Assembly: GCA_017961175.1 (NCBI GenBank)
Contig: JAGCXV010000020.1
Span: 1-39,439 of the forward strand
DNA: 39,439 bases
Direction of reading: 5' to 3'
DNA from: Bacteroidales bacterium
GTDB lineage: Bacteria > Bacteroidota > Bacteroidia > Bacteroidales > UBA932
Positions 19,101-25,608 of this stretch are shown here, piece by piece. Position numbers and translations under genes: made by a program. Numbering within the stretch: position 1 is the first letter of the stretch; each line of letters begins with the position of its first letter. The notes under the pieces are model-generated. The model was not told the DNA's origin and searched no databases. It saw nothing but the letters and a program-made list of their open reading frames with translations.

Positions 19101-20651
19101 TTCAACAAGTTCGGCTTTACCGTTGACTATCTGAATGTTCCATATATCCTGGATGGCAAATTCGACATTAACGACAAGGGCGTGGTAATCCACAACAACC
19201 TGCTGGAAGACCTGAACGGAGGAACCGGAAGGGTTAACGGCGGCGTAACCTGGAACAAGTTCGACGATATCGGAATAGATGTCCGCATATCGATGAACAA
19301 CTTGCAGGGCCTCAATACCACGGAAAAGCATAACGAAGACTTCTACGGAACCGTTTTCGCTACCGGTAATGTCGGTATCAAGGGAGACCTTGAGAAACTC
19401 AACCTTGACATCACCGCCCGCACGGAACGCAAGACATTCTTCCACATTCCTATGAGCGGAGCTTCCAGCGCCGGCAATTCAAACATACTCACCTTCCGCC
19501 AGGAAGAGGTTCCTGTAGAAATAGACCCTTATGACACGCTTTACTTCTCCAAGCCAAACGAGACTTCAAACCCTATGGAGATTGCCGTAAACCTTAACGT
19601 TACGGCCACTCCAGACGCAAATCTCTGGCTGGAGATAGACAAGTCTACGGGAGATATTATGAAGGCTACAGGAAACGGCCGCATAGGTGTTACCGTAAAC
19701 CCTGCCAAGGATATTTTCCGAATGAGCGGAAACTACACTATCGAGCAGGGAAGTTACCATTTCGTCCTGATGGGCCTTGCTTCCAGAGACTTCACCGTAA
19801 GTCCGGGCAGCAACGTGGCCTTCAACGGAAAGATCGGAAGAACTGCACTTGACATAACCGCACTTTATTCCACCAAGGCCGCCATCAACCGCCTGATTTC
19901 CGATACCACATCGGTGAACACATCCAGACTTGTAAACGCAAGTATCAGGGTAACAGGTGTCCTGGATGATCCTCAGATTAAGTTCGGCATAGATATTCCG
20001 GACCTCGACCCTAACACAAAGGTCAAGGTGGAAGGCGCCCTCAATTCCGATGAAAAGATCCAGAAACAGTTTGCATCTCTGCTGGCCTTCGGAAACTTCA
20101 CTCCTGAGACAGAGTCCGGCATCAGTTCCAGCAACAACGCCATCTACTCCAATGCCACCAGTGTTCTTGTGGGCCAGCTGAACAATCTGTTCATGCAGCT
20201 GGACATTCCATTAGACCTGGGATTCAACTATCAGCAGGGAGACAGGAGCGCATCGGACGCATTTGAAGTTGCCGTGTCCACGCAGCTGTTCAACAACCGT
20301 GTAATCATCAACGGCAGTATGGGCAACGACCCATATTCTTCATCCACGGGAAGGGACGTCAAGGGCAACATAGACATCGAGGTTAAGATGGACCGTCAGG
20401 GCAAGATCCGCATGACATTCTTCTCCCACGCTACGGACAGTTACTCCAACTATCTGGATATGAGCCAGAGAACCGGTATCGGTATTGCCTACCAGCACGA
20501 GTTTAACCGTTTCAGGGATCTGTTCCGCAAGAAGAGCGCAGCCCAGAAGGAATACGAGCGTCTGCTCAAGATCAAGGAAAGGGAAGAAAGAAAAGCCGCA
20601 AGGGAAGAAAAGCGCCAGGCAAAAAAGAAAGAGAGGGAGGCTAATAGATAA
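16104..20651 (+). CDS. tamB: TamB-like translocation/assembly protein (AsmA-like family)
   Basis: A 1515-residue protein anchored by one N-terminal membrane helix (about 5-27). A very long beta-rich periplasmic region follows, with repeated short sugar-tag-like strands typical of bridge-like lipid-transfer proteins. The C-terminal TamB domain (formerly DUF490) is near residues 1150-1470, with blocks such as DITALYSTKAAINRL and FGIDIPD. The last 40 residues are strongly basic and predicted coiled coil. In proteobacteria TamB works with TamA and moves phospholipids to the outer membrane; Bacteroidota homologues have the same architecture. No BamA/TamA-like gene is in this window. Its end overlaps the end of mtaB by 11 bases. 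Confidence 0.92.
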   Translation: MIRILKYLGWVLLVILCLVMLAYLTLQIPYVQTKLTQKIVKSLTENIDADVNIGEVNIRFFNKVVIKDFSIVSKDTLLSAGELEAGISLRGLLDKRHTVNSIKVKDGVFNLIYETDSTLNIDRIFPVSDKPKEKDESNLDLVLSKLSLNNFRFNLINPFIYQPVVEGQMDFNNLRVSNINLEASDIEYSPEGVVANIESLNARESCGFVLNNLKGNFALSDEGAMLRNPDVLADGSHFKADYLAFGFNDAKDFKDFIRKVKISSKLKNSTLAMKTIGRFAPDFMDSDLEFLISGDVQGTVSNLYSKNLTATSKGGQTTVSLSDVRLKGLTDTFNTKIEGRVNNLNTTGKDLSHIIAGLSGGVKVDFLEQMPPMQVWKYTGTVGGTIGHIKTDGVLSSGGTSIAVNANVNAARDKTAPLVSTRVNANDLNLYTLTGSKMLGLFSGRGSVRVLSGTATEGMAVIIDSLNVRKLGINGYNLTGIYGKGKYQDDIFDGKVICHDPALDLMFQGSIGTSSAPGNVYNFYANIPYADLYALNLDKRDSTAIISTFISADLQRFVDNDIFGYLKMDDIVYTNSHGKWRIGDLDATSLFEDGKYVINLVSDFAKARYEGTTMIDGFMDQFTNQVLRRHFSNLVPQSEQKDIERFYGEDYSLTLQTLNTQGICAFISPGLYIQQGTSLRVRVTEDDHYRVLLNSGRLAHGSNYLKNVRLTVLDRDSSIAASIFSRDIAVAGFTVDSTRLIANAADNRVNFSLKFRNDSTGLNNTNLNAMVSFLKDTTVDVGGYTRTVSSPIWINVSPSDITLKGQKWNIRESDMIYSDSLITLNGMKIYNGSQLLSAGGTLSEHYPDSLGIRMEKFDIAILDQFLDRKMNIEGLLSGRAILSLNQRGKFFGSFRGDSMSVNNSPVGTLYLDGNWNSEQKRYDLSINTEQDGKKKLDIEGYYRPEGSYVNLVSKLDDLSLTYFEPLISDVVSHTSGTLSGNLRMEGPIDNISVSSEQCRFNKFGFTVDYLNVPYILDGKFDINDKGVVIHNNLLEDLNGGTGRVNGGVTWNKFDDIGIDVRISMNNLQGLNTTEKHNEDFYGTVFATGNVGIKGDLEKLNLDITARTERKTFFHIPMSGASSAGNSNILTFRQEEVPVEIDPYDTLYFSKPNETSNPMEIAVNLNVTATPDANLWLEIDKSTGDIMKATGNGRIGVTVNPAKDIFRMSGNYTIEQGSYHFVLMGLASRDFTVSPGSNVAFNGKIGRTALDITALYSTKAAINRLISDTTSVNTSRLVNASIRVTGVLDDPQIKFGIDIPDLDPNTKVKVEGALNSDEKIQKQFASLLAFGNFTPETESGISSSNNAIYSNATSVLVGQLNNLFMQLDIPLDLGFNYQQGDRSASDAFEVAVSTQLFNNRVIINGSMGNDPYSSSTGRDVKGNIDIEVKMDRQGKIRMTFFSHATDSYSNYLDMSQRTGIGIAYQHEFNRFRDLFRKKSAAQKEYERLLKIKEREERKAAREEKRQAKKKEREANR

Positions 20652-21867
20652 CAGGGACAATCTGCCCTATCTGCTCAGCGACGTAAGGCCTTTCCACTCT
20701 CAGGTAATTTCCCGTATATCCCCCCATAAGACCGCCTTTAACCCTGCCCTCAAAGAGGACTTCCTGACGCGTTCCCACAAACCGCAGACGGTATTCTTCA
20801 TGCAAGGCATCTGACAGGGCCTCCAGAGTCTTCACCCTTTCAGTCTTTACGCTCTCAGGAAGATGACCGTCCATTTTGTCCGCAAGCGTTCCTTTCCTCC
20901 TGGAATAAGGGAAGATATGAAGGAATGCAGGTTTGATTTCTTTCAGGAAAGAAACCTCAGAAGCAAATTCTTCTTCCGTTTCTCCCGGGAATCCAGCAAT
21001 CACATCTATTCCAAAGAACACATCCCCCATCTTCTTTCTGATATATGCAATCTTGGACGCAAATAAAGAAGTGTCATATTTCCTGTGCATACGGGCAAGC
21101 ACAGAATCGCATCCGCTCTGCAGCGGAATATGGAAGTGAGGCTGGAATTTCGTCCCCGATGCAATCCAGTCTATCATTTCATCCGTCAGAAGATTCGGCT
21201 CGATTGAACTTATCCTGTATCTCTCAATGCCGGACACCTTGTCAAGTGCCTGAAGCACAGGCAGCAGCCCTCCGTCATAGTCTCCGATATTGACTCCGGT
21301 AAGGACGATTTCCTTTACCCCTTTGGATGCTATTTCCTCTGCCTGATTAACCAATGTCTCAACCGGAACGCTCCGGCTTCTGCCCCTTGCGTATGGGATT
21401 GCACAATATGTGCAGAAATAGTTGCATCCGTCCTGGACCTTGAGGAAAGACCTTGTCCTTTCTCCATAGGAGATTGCCGGGAAGATGTGCTCGGCAGACG
21501 ATATACCACAAGGAGATCCTTCCAGAATTTCCGCACAGCGTGCATACACGCTCCCCTTCTTGTCCTGCTCAAGCACGAATGTAACACCCTCGATCTTTTC
21601 TATCTCTGATTTCTTAAGTGTTGCATAGCAGCCGGTTACAGCAATTATGGCATCAGGATTAATCTTATGGAGGCGCCGGATTATGTTCCTGCATTTCTTG
21701 TCTGAGTGTTCGGTAACGGTGCAGGTGTTAACCACATAGACATCCACCCCTGAAGAATAAGGAGAGACCTCCGCAAATCCACCCCGCACAAACTGTTGCG
21801 CAATCGCGGAACTTTCCGCAAAGTTCAGCTTGCATCCCAGAGTGGCTACCGCTACCTTCCTTTCCAT
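20641..21867 (-). CDS. mtaB: tRNA t6A37 methylthiotransferase MtaB
   Basis: A 408-residue radical-SAM methylthiotransferase that converts t6A37 to ms2t6A37. The N-terminal cluster ligands are C12, C49 and C80. The radical-SAM cluster motif C148-x3-C152-x2-C155 lies in DGCNYFCTYC, and a C-terminal TRAM-like segment is present. The opening (KVAVATLGCKLNFAES) favours the MtaB group over MiaB and RimO. The substrate is the product of the TsaD pathway, whose gene lies just beyond tamB on the same strand. folB starts 10 bases upstream. The stop lies inside the end of the convergent tamB. Confidence 0.93.
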   Translation of the reverse strand: MERKVAVATLGCKLNFAESSAIAQQFVRGGFAEVSPYSSGVDVYVVNTCTVTEHSDKKCRNIIRRLHKINPDAIIAVTGCYATLKKSEIEKIEGVTFVLEQDKKGSVYARCAEILEGSPCGISSAEHIFPAISYGERTRSFLKVQDGCNYFCTYCAIPYARGRSRSVPVETLVNQAEEIASKGVKEIVLTGVNIGDYDGGLLPVLQALDKVSGIERYRISSIEPNLLTDEMIDWIASGTKFQPHFHIPLQSGCDSVLARMHRKYDTSLFASKIAYIRKKMGDVFFGIDVIAGFPGETEEEFASEVSFLKEIKPAFLHIFPYSRRKGTLADKMDGHLPESVKTERVKTLEALSDALHEEYRLRFVGTRQEVLFEGRVKGGLMGGYTGNYLRVERPYVAEQIGQIVPVIY

Positions 21868-21877
21868 AACAGATTAA

Positions 21878-22228
21878 CTATACCTCGAATGTTACGCTGG
21901 AAGCATATAGTTTTCCTCCCAGCGGAGGGTTGATCTTGTCTATAGTAACCTTGACCAAAGACAGTTCCGGAAAAGCCTCCTTGATCTTTCCGCATATCCG
22001 TGACGCCACGTTCTCAAGCAGATTGGACGGAATGTCCATCTGTTCCTTTACTATATCATAAAGAGCCTGGTAATTAACCGCATCTTCCAAATTGTCAGAT
22101 GCCGCGGCAGCTGAAAAATCTCCTTCCACGGTAAGGTTCACCACAAACCGGTTACCTACAATCCTCTCCTCCTCAAAGCATCCGTGGCGGGAGAAGAATT
22201 CCATGTCCTTAAGTTCTATCCTGTTCAT
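21878..22228 (-). CDS. folB: Dihydroneopterin aldolase
   Basis: A 116-residue folate-pathway enzyme that cleaves dihydroneopterin to hydroxymethyl-dihydropterin and glycolaldehyde. Family features are the opening IELKDMEFFSRHGCFEEE, the central VNYQALYDIV block with its substrate-binding Glu region, and LVKVTIDKINPPLGG near the end. I place the start at ATG 22228, 2 bases after the rsmI stop, rather than at a start 21 codons upstream inside rsmI, because the family begins at this point. It lies between rsmI and mtaB in a three-gene minus-strand unit. Confidence 0.93.
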   Translation of the reverse strand: MNRIELKDMEFFSRHGCFEEERIVGNRFVVNLTVEGDFSAAAASDNLEDAVNYQALYDIVKEQMDIPSNLLENVASRICGKIKEAFPELSLVKVTIDKINPPLGGKLYASSVTFEV

Positions 22229-22230
22229 AT

Positions 22231-22938
22231 TCAGCCAAGTATTATAAACACGCAAGGTCTCTTGCCAATCTTTATTCCGGTCTTTTTCCACTGCCCCACA
22301 CTCATTGTCTTGATAAACTCAGCCGGGAGTGAGATATCCGCCGCAATTGTGAGCATCGTTGATGAAGAGCAGGCCTCCAATATGGAAGCCATCAGAGAAT
22401 CGTTCCTGTATGGGGTTTCAATGAAAATCTGGCTCTGGTTCATCTTCCTGGAATGTGCCTCGTAAAAGCGAAGCTTGCTACGCCTTGCCTCTTCCTTTAC
22501 AGGCAGATAGCCGTTGAACGCAAAGTTCTGTCCCTGAAGACCGCTTGCCATAAGGGCCATCATCAGCGACGAAGGACCTACCAGTGGAACAACCTGTATT
22601 CCAACCTTGTGCGCAGCAGCTACCAGTACATTCCCAGGATCTGCCACGGCCGGAAGCCCTGCCTCAGAAATCAGCCCGACATCATTACCCTCAAGCAGCA
22701 AAGACACATAACCAGCCCCAACAGAAGGATCCGTATGCTCGTTAAGTTCATAGAAATTCAGAGCCTCAATCTTTCCCTTCATCCCGCATCTGGACAGAAA
22801 CCGCCTGGCGGTTGTAATCTCCTCCACCACAAAATGTTTCAGAGATTCCATTATGTATATGTTCCTGGGCGGTACACTGTCCGCCACAGCCCCCTCTCCC
22901 AGCGGAGAAGGAATCAGATACAACTTTCCGTTTGCCAT
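22231..22938 (-). CDS. rsmI: SAM-dependent methyltransferase, RsmI-like (16S rRNA C1402 2'-O)
   Basis: A 235-residue member of the tetrapyrrole-methylase-like superfamily. The N-terminus GKLYLIPSPLGEG and the block ISEAGLPAVADPG match the RsmI landmarks (commonly LYIVATPIGN and ISDAGTPGISDPG), with a shorter C-terminus than E. coli RsmI. The likely role is 2'-O-methylation of C1402 of 16S rRNA, but this short form is divergent and its target is not proven. ATG 22938 is chosen over GTG 22962 because it starts right at the family N-terminus, and because the GTG lies upstream of the -7 element at 22943-22950. Confidence 0.82.
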   Translation of the reverse strand: MANGKLYLIPSPLGEGAVADSVPPRNIYIMESLKHFVVEEITTARRFLSRCGMKGKIEALNFYELNEHTDPSVGAGYVSLLLEGNDVGLISEAGLPAVADPGNVLVAAAHKVGIQVVPLVGPSSLMMALMASGLQGQNFAFNGYLPVKEEARRSKLRFYEAHSRKMNQSQIFIETPYRNDSLMASILEACSSSTMLTIAADISLPAEFIKTMSVGQWKKTGIKIGKRPCVFIILG

Positions 22939-22942
22939 ACGG

Positions 22943-22950
22943 CAAAGATA
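22943..22950 (-). promoter_or_regulatory. Candidate -7 element for rsmI-folB-mtaB
   Basis: On the minus strand this reads TATCTTTG, matching TAnnTTTG, and ends only 4 bases before ATG 22938. Transcription would start at or next to the start codon. No -33 match is visible. Confidence 0.5.
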
Positions 22951-22979
22951 ATAATTCTCCACCGATAGATTTTATTTCA

Positions 22980-22987
22980 TAAATTTG
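22980..22987 (+). promoter_or_regulatory. Candidate -7 element for the PhnP-like gene
   Basis: TAAATTTG matches TAnnTTTG and ends 4 bases before ATG 22992. This is the same spacing as the divergent rsmI element, so a leaderless message is predicted. No -33 match is visible. Confidence 0.5.
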
Positions 22988-22991
22988 AGGT

Positions 22992-23783
22992 ATGCATAAC
23001 ACGATAACATTTCTGGGAACGGGAACATCCACCGGAATTCCGATGATTGGATGCCATTGCTCGGTTTGTTCCAGCAATGACACGAGGGACAAGCGCCTGA
23101 GGACTTCCGCATTTGTCGAGTATGAGGGACTGAAGCTGCTTATCGACTGCGGACCGGATTTCAGGACCCAGGCTCTAACATACGGAATAGAAGACTTGGA
23201 CGCTATACTCCTTACACACCAGCACAAGGACCATACTGGCGGACTGGACGATGTGAGGGCACTCAACTACATACTCCGGAAGCCTACTACGATTTACTGC
23301 GAGGAAAGGGTGCTGGAAGGCCTCAAAAAGGAATATTCCTACGCATTTGCCGAGCATCCATATCCCGGTTCGCCGAAGTTTGACATCCATTTGATCAGCG
23401 ATGCTCCTTTCAATATCCAGGGAAGAGAGATTATTCCGATAAGGGCAATGCACTACAGGCTCCCTATTCTTGGATTCCGCTTTGGCGGACTATGCTACCT
23501 TACAGACGCCAACGGCATCGCGGACGAAGAATATGAAAAGCTTAAAGGCCTTGACATTATGGTGCTCAGCGCTATCAAAAGAGGCCCGCATATCTCGCAT
23601 TTTTCACTGGGAGAGGCTATCGCCGTAGCAAAAAGAATCGGGGCGAAGAAGACATTCATCACCCACCTTTCCCACCAGATGGCGGAAGACGAGAACAACA
23701 TTAAAGGCACCCATGCGGATCTGTCCGCAGAGATGCCTTCAGGTATATTCCTGGCCTATGACGGCCTGAATCTCAGTTTCTAG
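22992..23783 (+). CDS. PhnP-like metallo-beta-lactamase-fold phosphodiesterase
   Basis: A 263-residue metallo-beta-lactamase-fold hydrolase with the metal motif H76-x-H78-x-D80-H81. The N-terminal GTGTSTGIP is followed by C21-x-C23-x2-C26, the structural zinc site known from E. coli PhnP. PhnP hydrolyses 5-phosphoribosyl 1,2-cyclic phosphate and other cyclic phosphodiesters. No phosphonate (phn) genes are seen here, so a housekeeping phosphodiesterase role is as likely. Its stop shares a CTAG with the stop of the convergent cdd gene. Confidence 0.88.
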   Translation: MHNTITFLGTGTSTGIPMIGCHCSVCSSNDTRDKRLRTSAFVEYEGLKLLIDCGPDFRTQALTYGIEDLDAILLTHQHKDHTGGLDDVRALNYILRKPTTIYCEERVLEGLKKEYSYAFAEHPYPGSPKFDIHLISDAPFNIQGREIIPIRAMHYRLPILGFRFGGLCYLTDANGIADEEYEKLKGLDIMVLSAIKRGPHISHFSLGEAIAVAKRIGAKKTFITHLSHQMAEDENNIKGTHADLSAEMPSGIFLAYDGLNLSF

Positions 23784-24250
23784 AAATTGTCGAAAGAGAA
23801 CGGGATGAGGTCGTTGATTGAAGAAATAACCTCGATTTTTCCGGCCGATCCCAAAATCACCTTCATTGGCTTGCCGCCCCTTTTCTGGGCGTCCAGCATA
23901 ACCTGGATGCAGCCTCCGCAAGGTCTTGTCGGAGTTTCTGTAAGCTTGCGGCCCTTTCTGGCGACAATAGCCAGTGCCTCGACGGCAACTCCGGGATACT
24001 TTGAAAAAGCGTAGAACAGAACGGACCTCTCAGCGCACAGGCCGGAAGGGAAAGCCTCGCTCTCCTGGTTGGAAGCCTTGAGAATCTGGCCGTTGGCCAT
24101 CCTTACGGCAGCACCTACCTTGAACTTTGAAAATGGAGAGTATGAAAGGTCTGTTGCTGAAATAGCCTCTTTCAGAAGGAGCGCATCCTCATCGCTGAGA
24201 TTGGATATGCTCTTGAATTCCTGATAGTCTATAACTATTTTCTTTTTCAT
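23780..24250 (-). CDS. cdd: Cytidine deaminase
   Basis: A 156-residue pyrimidine-salvage enzyme that deaminates cytidine and deoxycytidine. The zinc-site motifs are C72-A-E74 (LCAERSVL) and P110-C111-G-G-C114. Three cysteine ligands and the short length mark the tetrameric class. Its promoter is back to back with that of mltG. The stop overlaps the PhnP-like gene by 4 bases. Confidence 0.95.
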   Translation of the reverse strand: MKKKIVIDYQEFKSISNLSDEDALLLKEAISATDLSYSPFSKFKVGAAVRMANGQILKASNQESEAFPSGLCAERSVLFYAFSKYPGVAVEALAIVARKGRKLTETPTRPCGGCIQVMLDAQKRGGKPMKVILGSAGKIEVISSINDLIPFSFDNF

Positions 24251-24266
24251 ATAGAACTCATTTATG

Positions 24267-24274
24267 CAAATTTA
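24267..24274 (-). promoter_or_regulatory. Candidate -7 element for cdd
   Basis: On the minus strand this reads TAAATTTG, 16 bases before ATG 24250. It is one half of a perfect 17-base palindrome whose other half is the mltG -7 element, with one base between them. No -33 element is evident. Confidence 0.6.
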
Positions 24275-24275
24275 A

Positions 24276-24283
24276 TAAATTTG
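24276..24283 (+). promoter_or_regulatory. Candidate -7 element for mltG
   Basis: TAAATTTG lies 29 bases before ATG 24313 and mirrors the cdd element. Only A24275 separates the two, so polymerase probably cannot occupy both at once. Confidence 0.6.
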
Positions 24284-24312
24284 TGATACTAGAAAAACTT
24301 ATTGCAAATACT

Positions 24313-25371
24313 ATGGCAAAGAAATCTCAATGGAAGAAATGGGTCCTGCTGCTTTTGGTCATTCTGGCGGTTCCCGCATGCATAGGACTTTACAGGTTCC
24401 TCCAGCAAAACAAGAAGAACATTGCACACAAAACCGTGCTCTACGTTAGGGAGGGTACAGATTTCAACACCCTTATGGATTCCCTGGAAAGGCATCTTAC
24501 GGATATCAAGTCTTTTGTAAAGGTTGCTAACCGCGAGCAGCTTCCTTCCCACATCCATCCGGGGCGCTATGTCTTGGATTCCCTTGCCAGCAACATACAG
24601 GTAGTCAGGAACATAAAGTATGGCTACCAGTCTCCTCTGATGGTTCCGATCTCCGGAAGGATACGCCACGCAAAGAACCTTGCTGCAAGGCTTGGAAAGA
24701 GGCTTATGGCAGACTCCGCACAGTTTATGGAGGTGTTCACCGATAACGATTACCTCCAGACCCTGGGAGTTGATACCGCCAATGTCCTGAGCCTGGTCAT
24801 TCCGGAAAGCTACGAGTTCTACTGGACCGTTACTCCAAAGGAGTTCATCGAGAGGATGAAAAAGGAGTACGACAAGTTCTGGACAGATGAAAGAAAGCAG
24901 AAGGCAAAGAAACTCGGTCTTAGCCAGAAAGACGTTTCAATCCTGGCTTCCATAGTTTATGGGGAAAGCAATCATGTTCCTGAGTATCCGAGAATTGCAA
25001 GCGTTTACCATAACCGCCTCAAAAAAGGATGGAAACTGGGAGCGGACCCTACCGTTATCTACGCTACCGGAGATTTTACCATTACCAGAGTACTCAAGAA
25101 GCATCTGGAAACAGACTCTCCATACAACACCTATAAGGTTTACGGCCTTCCTCCAGGACCGATCATGGCTCCTACCAAGGATTGCCTGGACGGTGTACTT
25201 AATGAGGAAAATACAGACTTTATGTTCTTCTGCGCAAGCCCTAAGTTCAATGGAACACACCGCTTTGCCAGGAACGAGAGAGAGCATTTCGCAAATGCCA
25301 GGGCTTACCGCCAGGGCCTCGATTCACTGAACCGGGCCAAGGCTGCAAAAGCCGCAGCAGAAGGTAAATAA
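24313..25371 (+). CDS. mltG: Endolytic murein transglycosylase MltG
   Basis: MltG (YceG) is an inner-membrane lytic transglycosylase that cuts nascent glycan strands. The 352-residue product has an N-terminal membrane helix (about 8-28), a LysM-like region and the C-terminal catalytic domain. The block ASIVYGESNHVPEYPRIASVYHNRL aligns with the family ASIVEKET...VASVFxNRL. The glutamate equivalent to the KET position is kept (in YGES), although the preceding Glu of ASIVE is Tyr. ADPTVIYA and PYNTYKVYGLPPGPI also match. ATG 24313 is preferred to GTG 24283, which overlaps the -7 element. The gene is not followed by a T-run terminator. Confidence 0.93.
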   Translation: MAKKSQWKKWVLLLLVILAVPACIGLYRFLQQNKKNIAHKTVLYVREGTDFNTLMDSLERHLTDIKSFVKVANREQLPSHIHPGRYVLDSLASNIQVVRNIKYGYQSPLMVPISGRIRHAKNLAARLGKRLMADSAQFMEVFTDNDYLQTLGVDTANVLSLVIPESYEFYWTVTPKEFIERMKKEYDKFWTDERKQKAKKLGLSQKDVSILASIVYGESNHVPEYPRIASVYHNRLKKGWKLGADPTVIYATGDFTITRVLKKHLETDSPYNTYKVYGLPPGPIMAPTKDCLDGVLNEENTDFMFFCASPKFNGTHRFARNEREHFANARAYRQGLDSLNRAKAAKAAAEGK

Positions 25372-25437
25372 GGCGCGAAGCGCCCGGCCGGAGGCCGTGA
25401 TCCCCCTAGAGGGGGTGCAGGGGGTGACGACTACCCC
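25372..25437. repeat. Cluster of three short GC-rich hairpins (REP-like) after mltG
   Basis: Right after the mltG stop come GGCGC-GAA-GCGCC (25372-25384), CGGCC-GGA-GGCCG (25385-25397) and CCCCC-TAGA-GGGGG (25402-25415), then a second G run (25420-25424). They are tandem perfect palindromes without a T-run, unlike an ordinary intrinsic terminator. GC-rich spacers of this kind recur between genes in some Bacteroidota, so this may be one copy of a dispersed extragenic palindrome. Only one copy is present in the window. Confidence 0.6.
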
Positions 25438-25439
25438 GA

Positions 25440-25476
25440 GCAAATATGCAACTTTGGGAAAAAGTTGTATATTTGC
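25440..25476. repeat. 16-base inverted repeat covering the SRP RNA promoter
   Basis: The left arm GCAAATATGCAACTTT (25440-25455) pairs with the right arm AAAGTTGTATATTTGC (25461-25476) around GGGAA, with one G-T wobble. The right arm contains the ffs -7 element. Outside the arms the symmetry continues imperfectly (GACTACCCC on the left, GGGGTAAGTC on the right), reaching the 5' end of the SRP RNA. Confidence 0.85.
25468..25475 (+). promoter_or_regulatory. Promoter -7 element of the SRP RNA gene
   Basis: TATATTTG matches TAnnTTTG and ends 5 bases before the predicted RNA 5' end at 25480. TATG at 25445-25448 is a 3-of-4 match to the -33 TTTG with a 19-base spacer. Confidence 0.7.
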
Positions 25477-25479
25477 GGT

Positions 25480-25580
25480 GGGGTAAGTCATATACGACCA
25501 GCTCCCTCAAAACTCCCCCAGGATCGGAAGGTAGCAAGGGTATGAGGTTGTAGCGGTGCGATATATGGAGCTTGCCCCTT
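25480..25580 (+). ncRNA. ffs: Signal recognition particle RNA, small bacterial (4.5S) type
   Basis: The hallmark apical loop of helix 8 is visible as CAGGATCGGAAGGTAGCA (about 25519-25536), with the GGAA tetraloop and the Ffh-binding internal loops. The ends pair: GGGGTAAG (25480-25487) with CTTGCCCC (25571-25578). Next, CATATA (25489-25494) pairs with the TATATG near 25562-25567, and CCTCA (about 25506) pairs with TGAGG (about 25542). This is the short hairpin form without an Alu domain. It guides ribosomes making membrane proteins to FtsY through Ffh. It is followed by a T-run and, 29 bases later, by mnmA. Confidence 0.94.
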
Positions 25581-25584
25581 TTTT
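25571..25584 (+). terminator. Probable terminator of the SRP RNA
   Basis: The 3' strand of the closing helix (CTTGCCCC, pairing with 25480-25487) runs directly into six T (25579-25584), so the RNA hairpin itself can act as the terminator stem. Some read-through into mnmA is possible because no separate mnmA promoter is evident. Confidence 0.55.
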
Positions 25585-25608
25585 GTAGCCTATATTCAAC
25601 TTTCAGAT

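Noticed and set aside
22229-22291. N-terminal extension of folB by 21 codons into rsmI
   Set aside because: The family begins at MNRIELKD. The extension overlaps the end of rsmI and adds no conserved residues, whereas ATG 22228 sits 2 bases after the rsmI stop.
25402-25424. Two G5 runs as a G-quadruplex
   Set aside because: Only two G runs are present on the strand within reach, and a quadruplex needs four.
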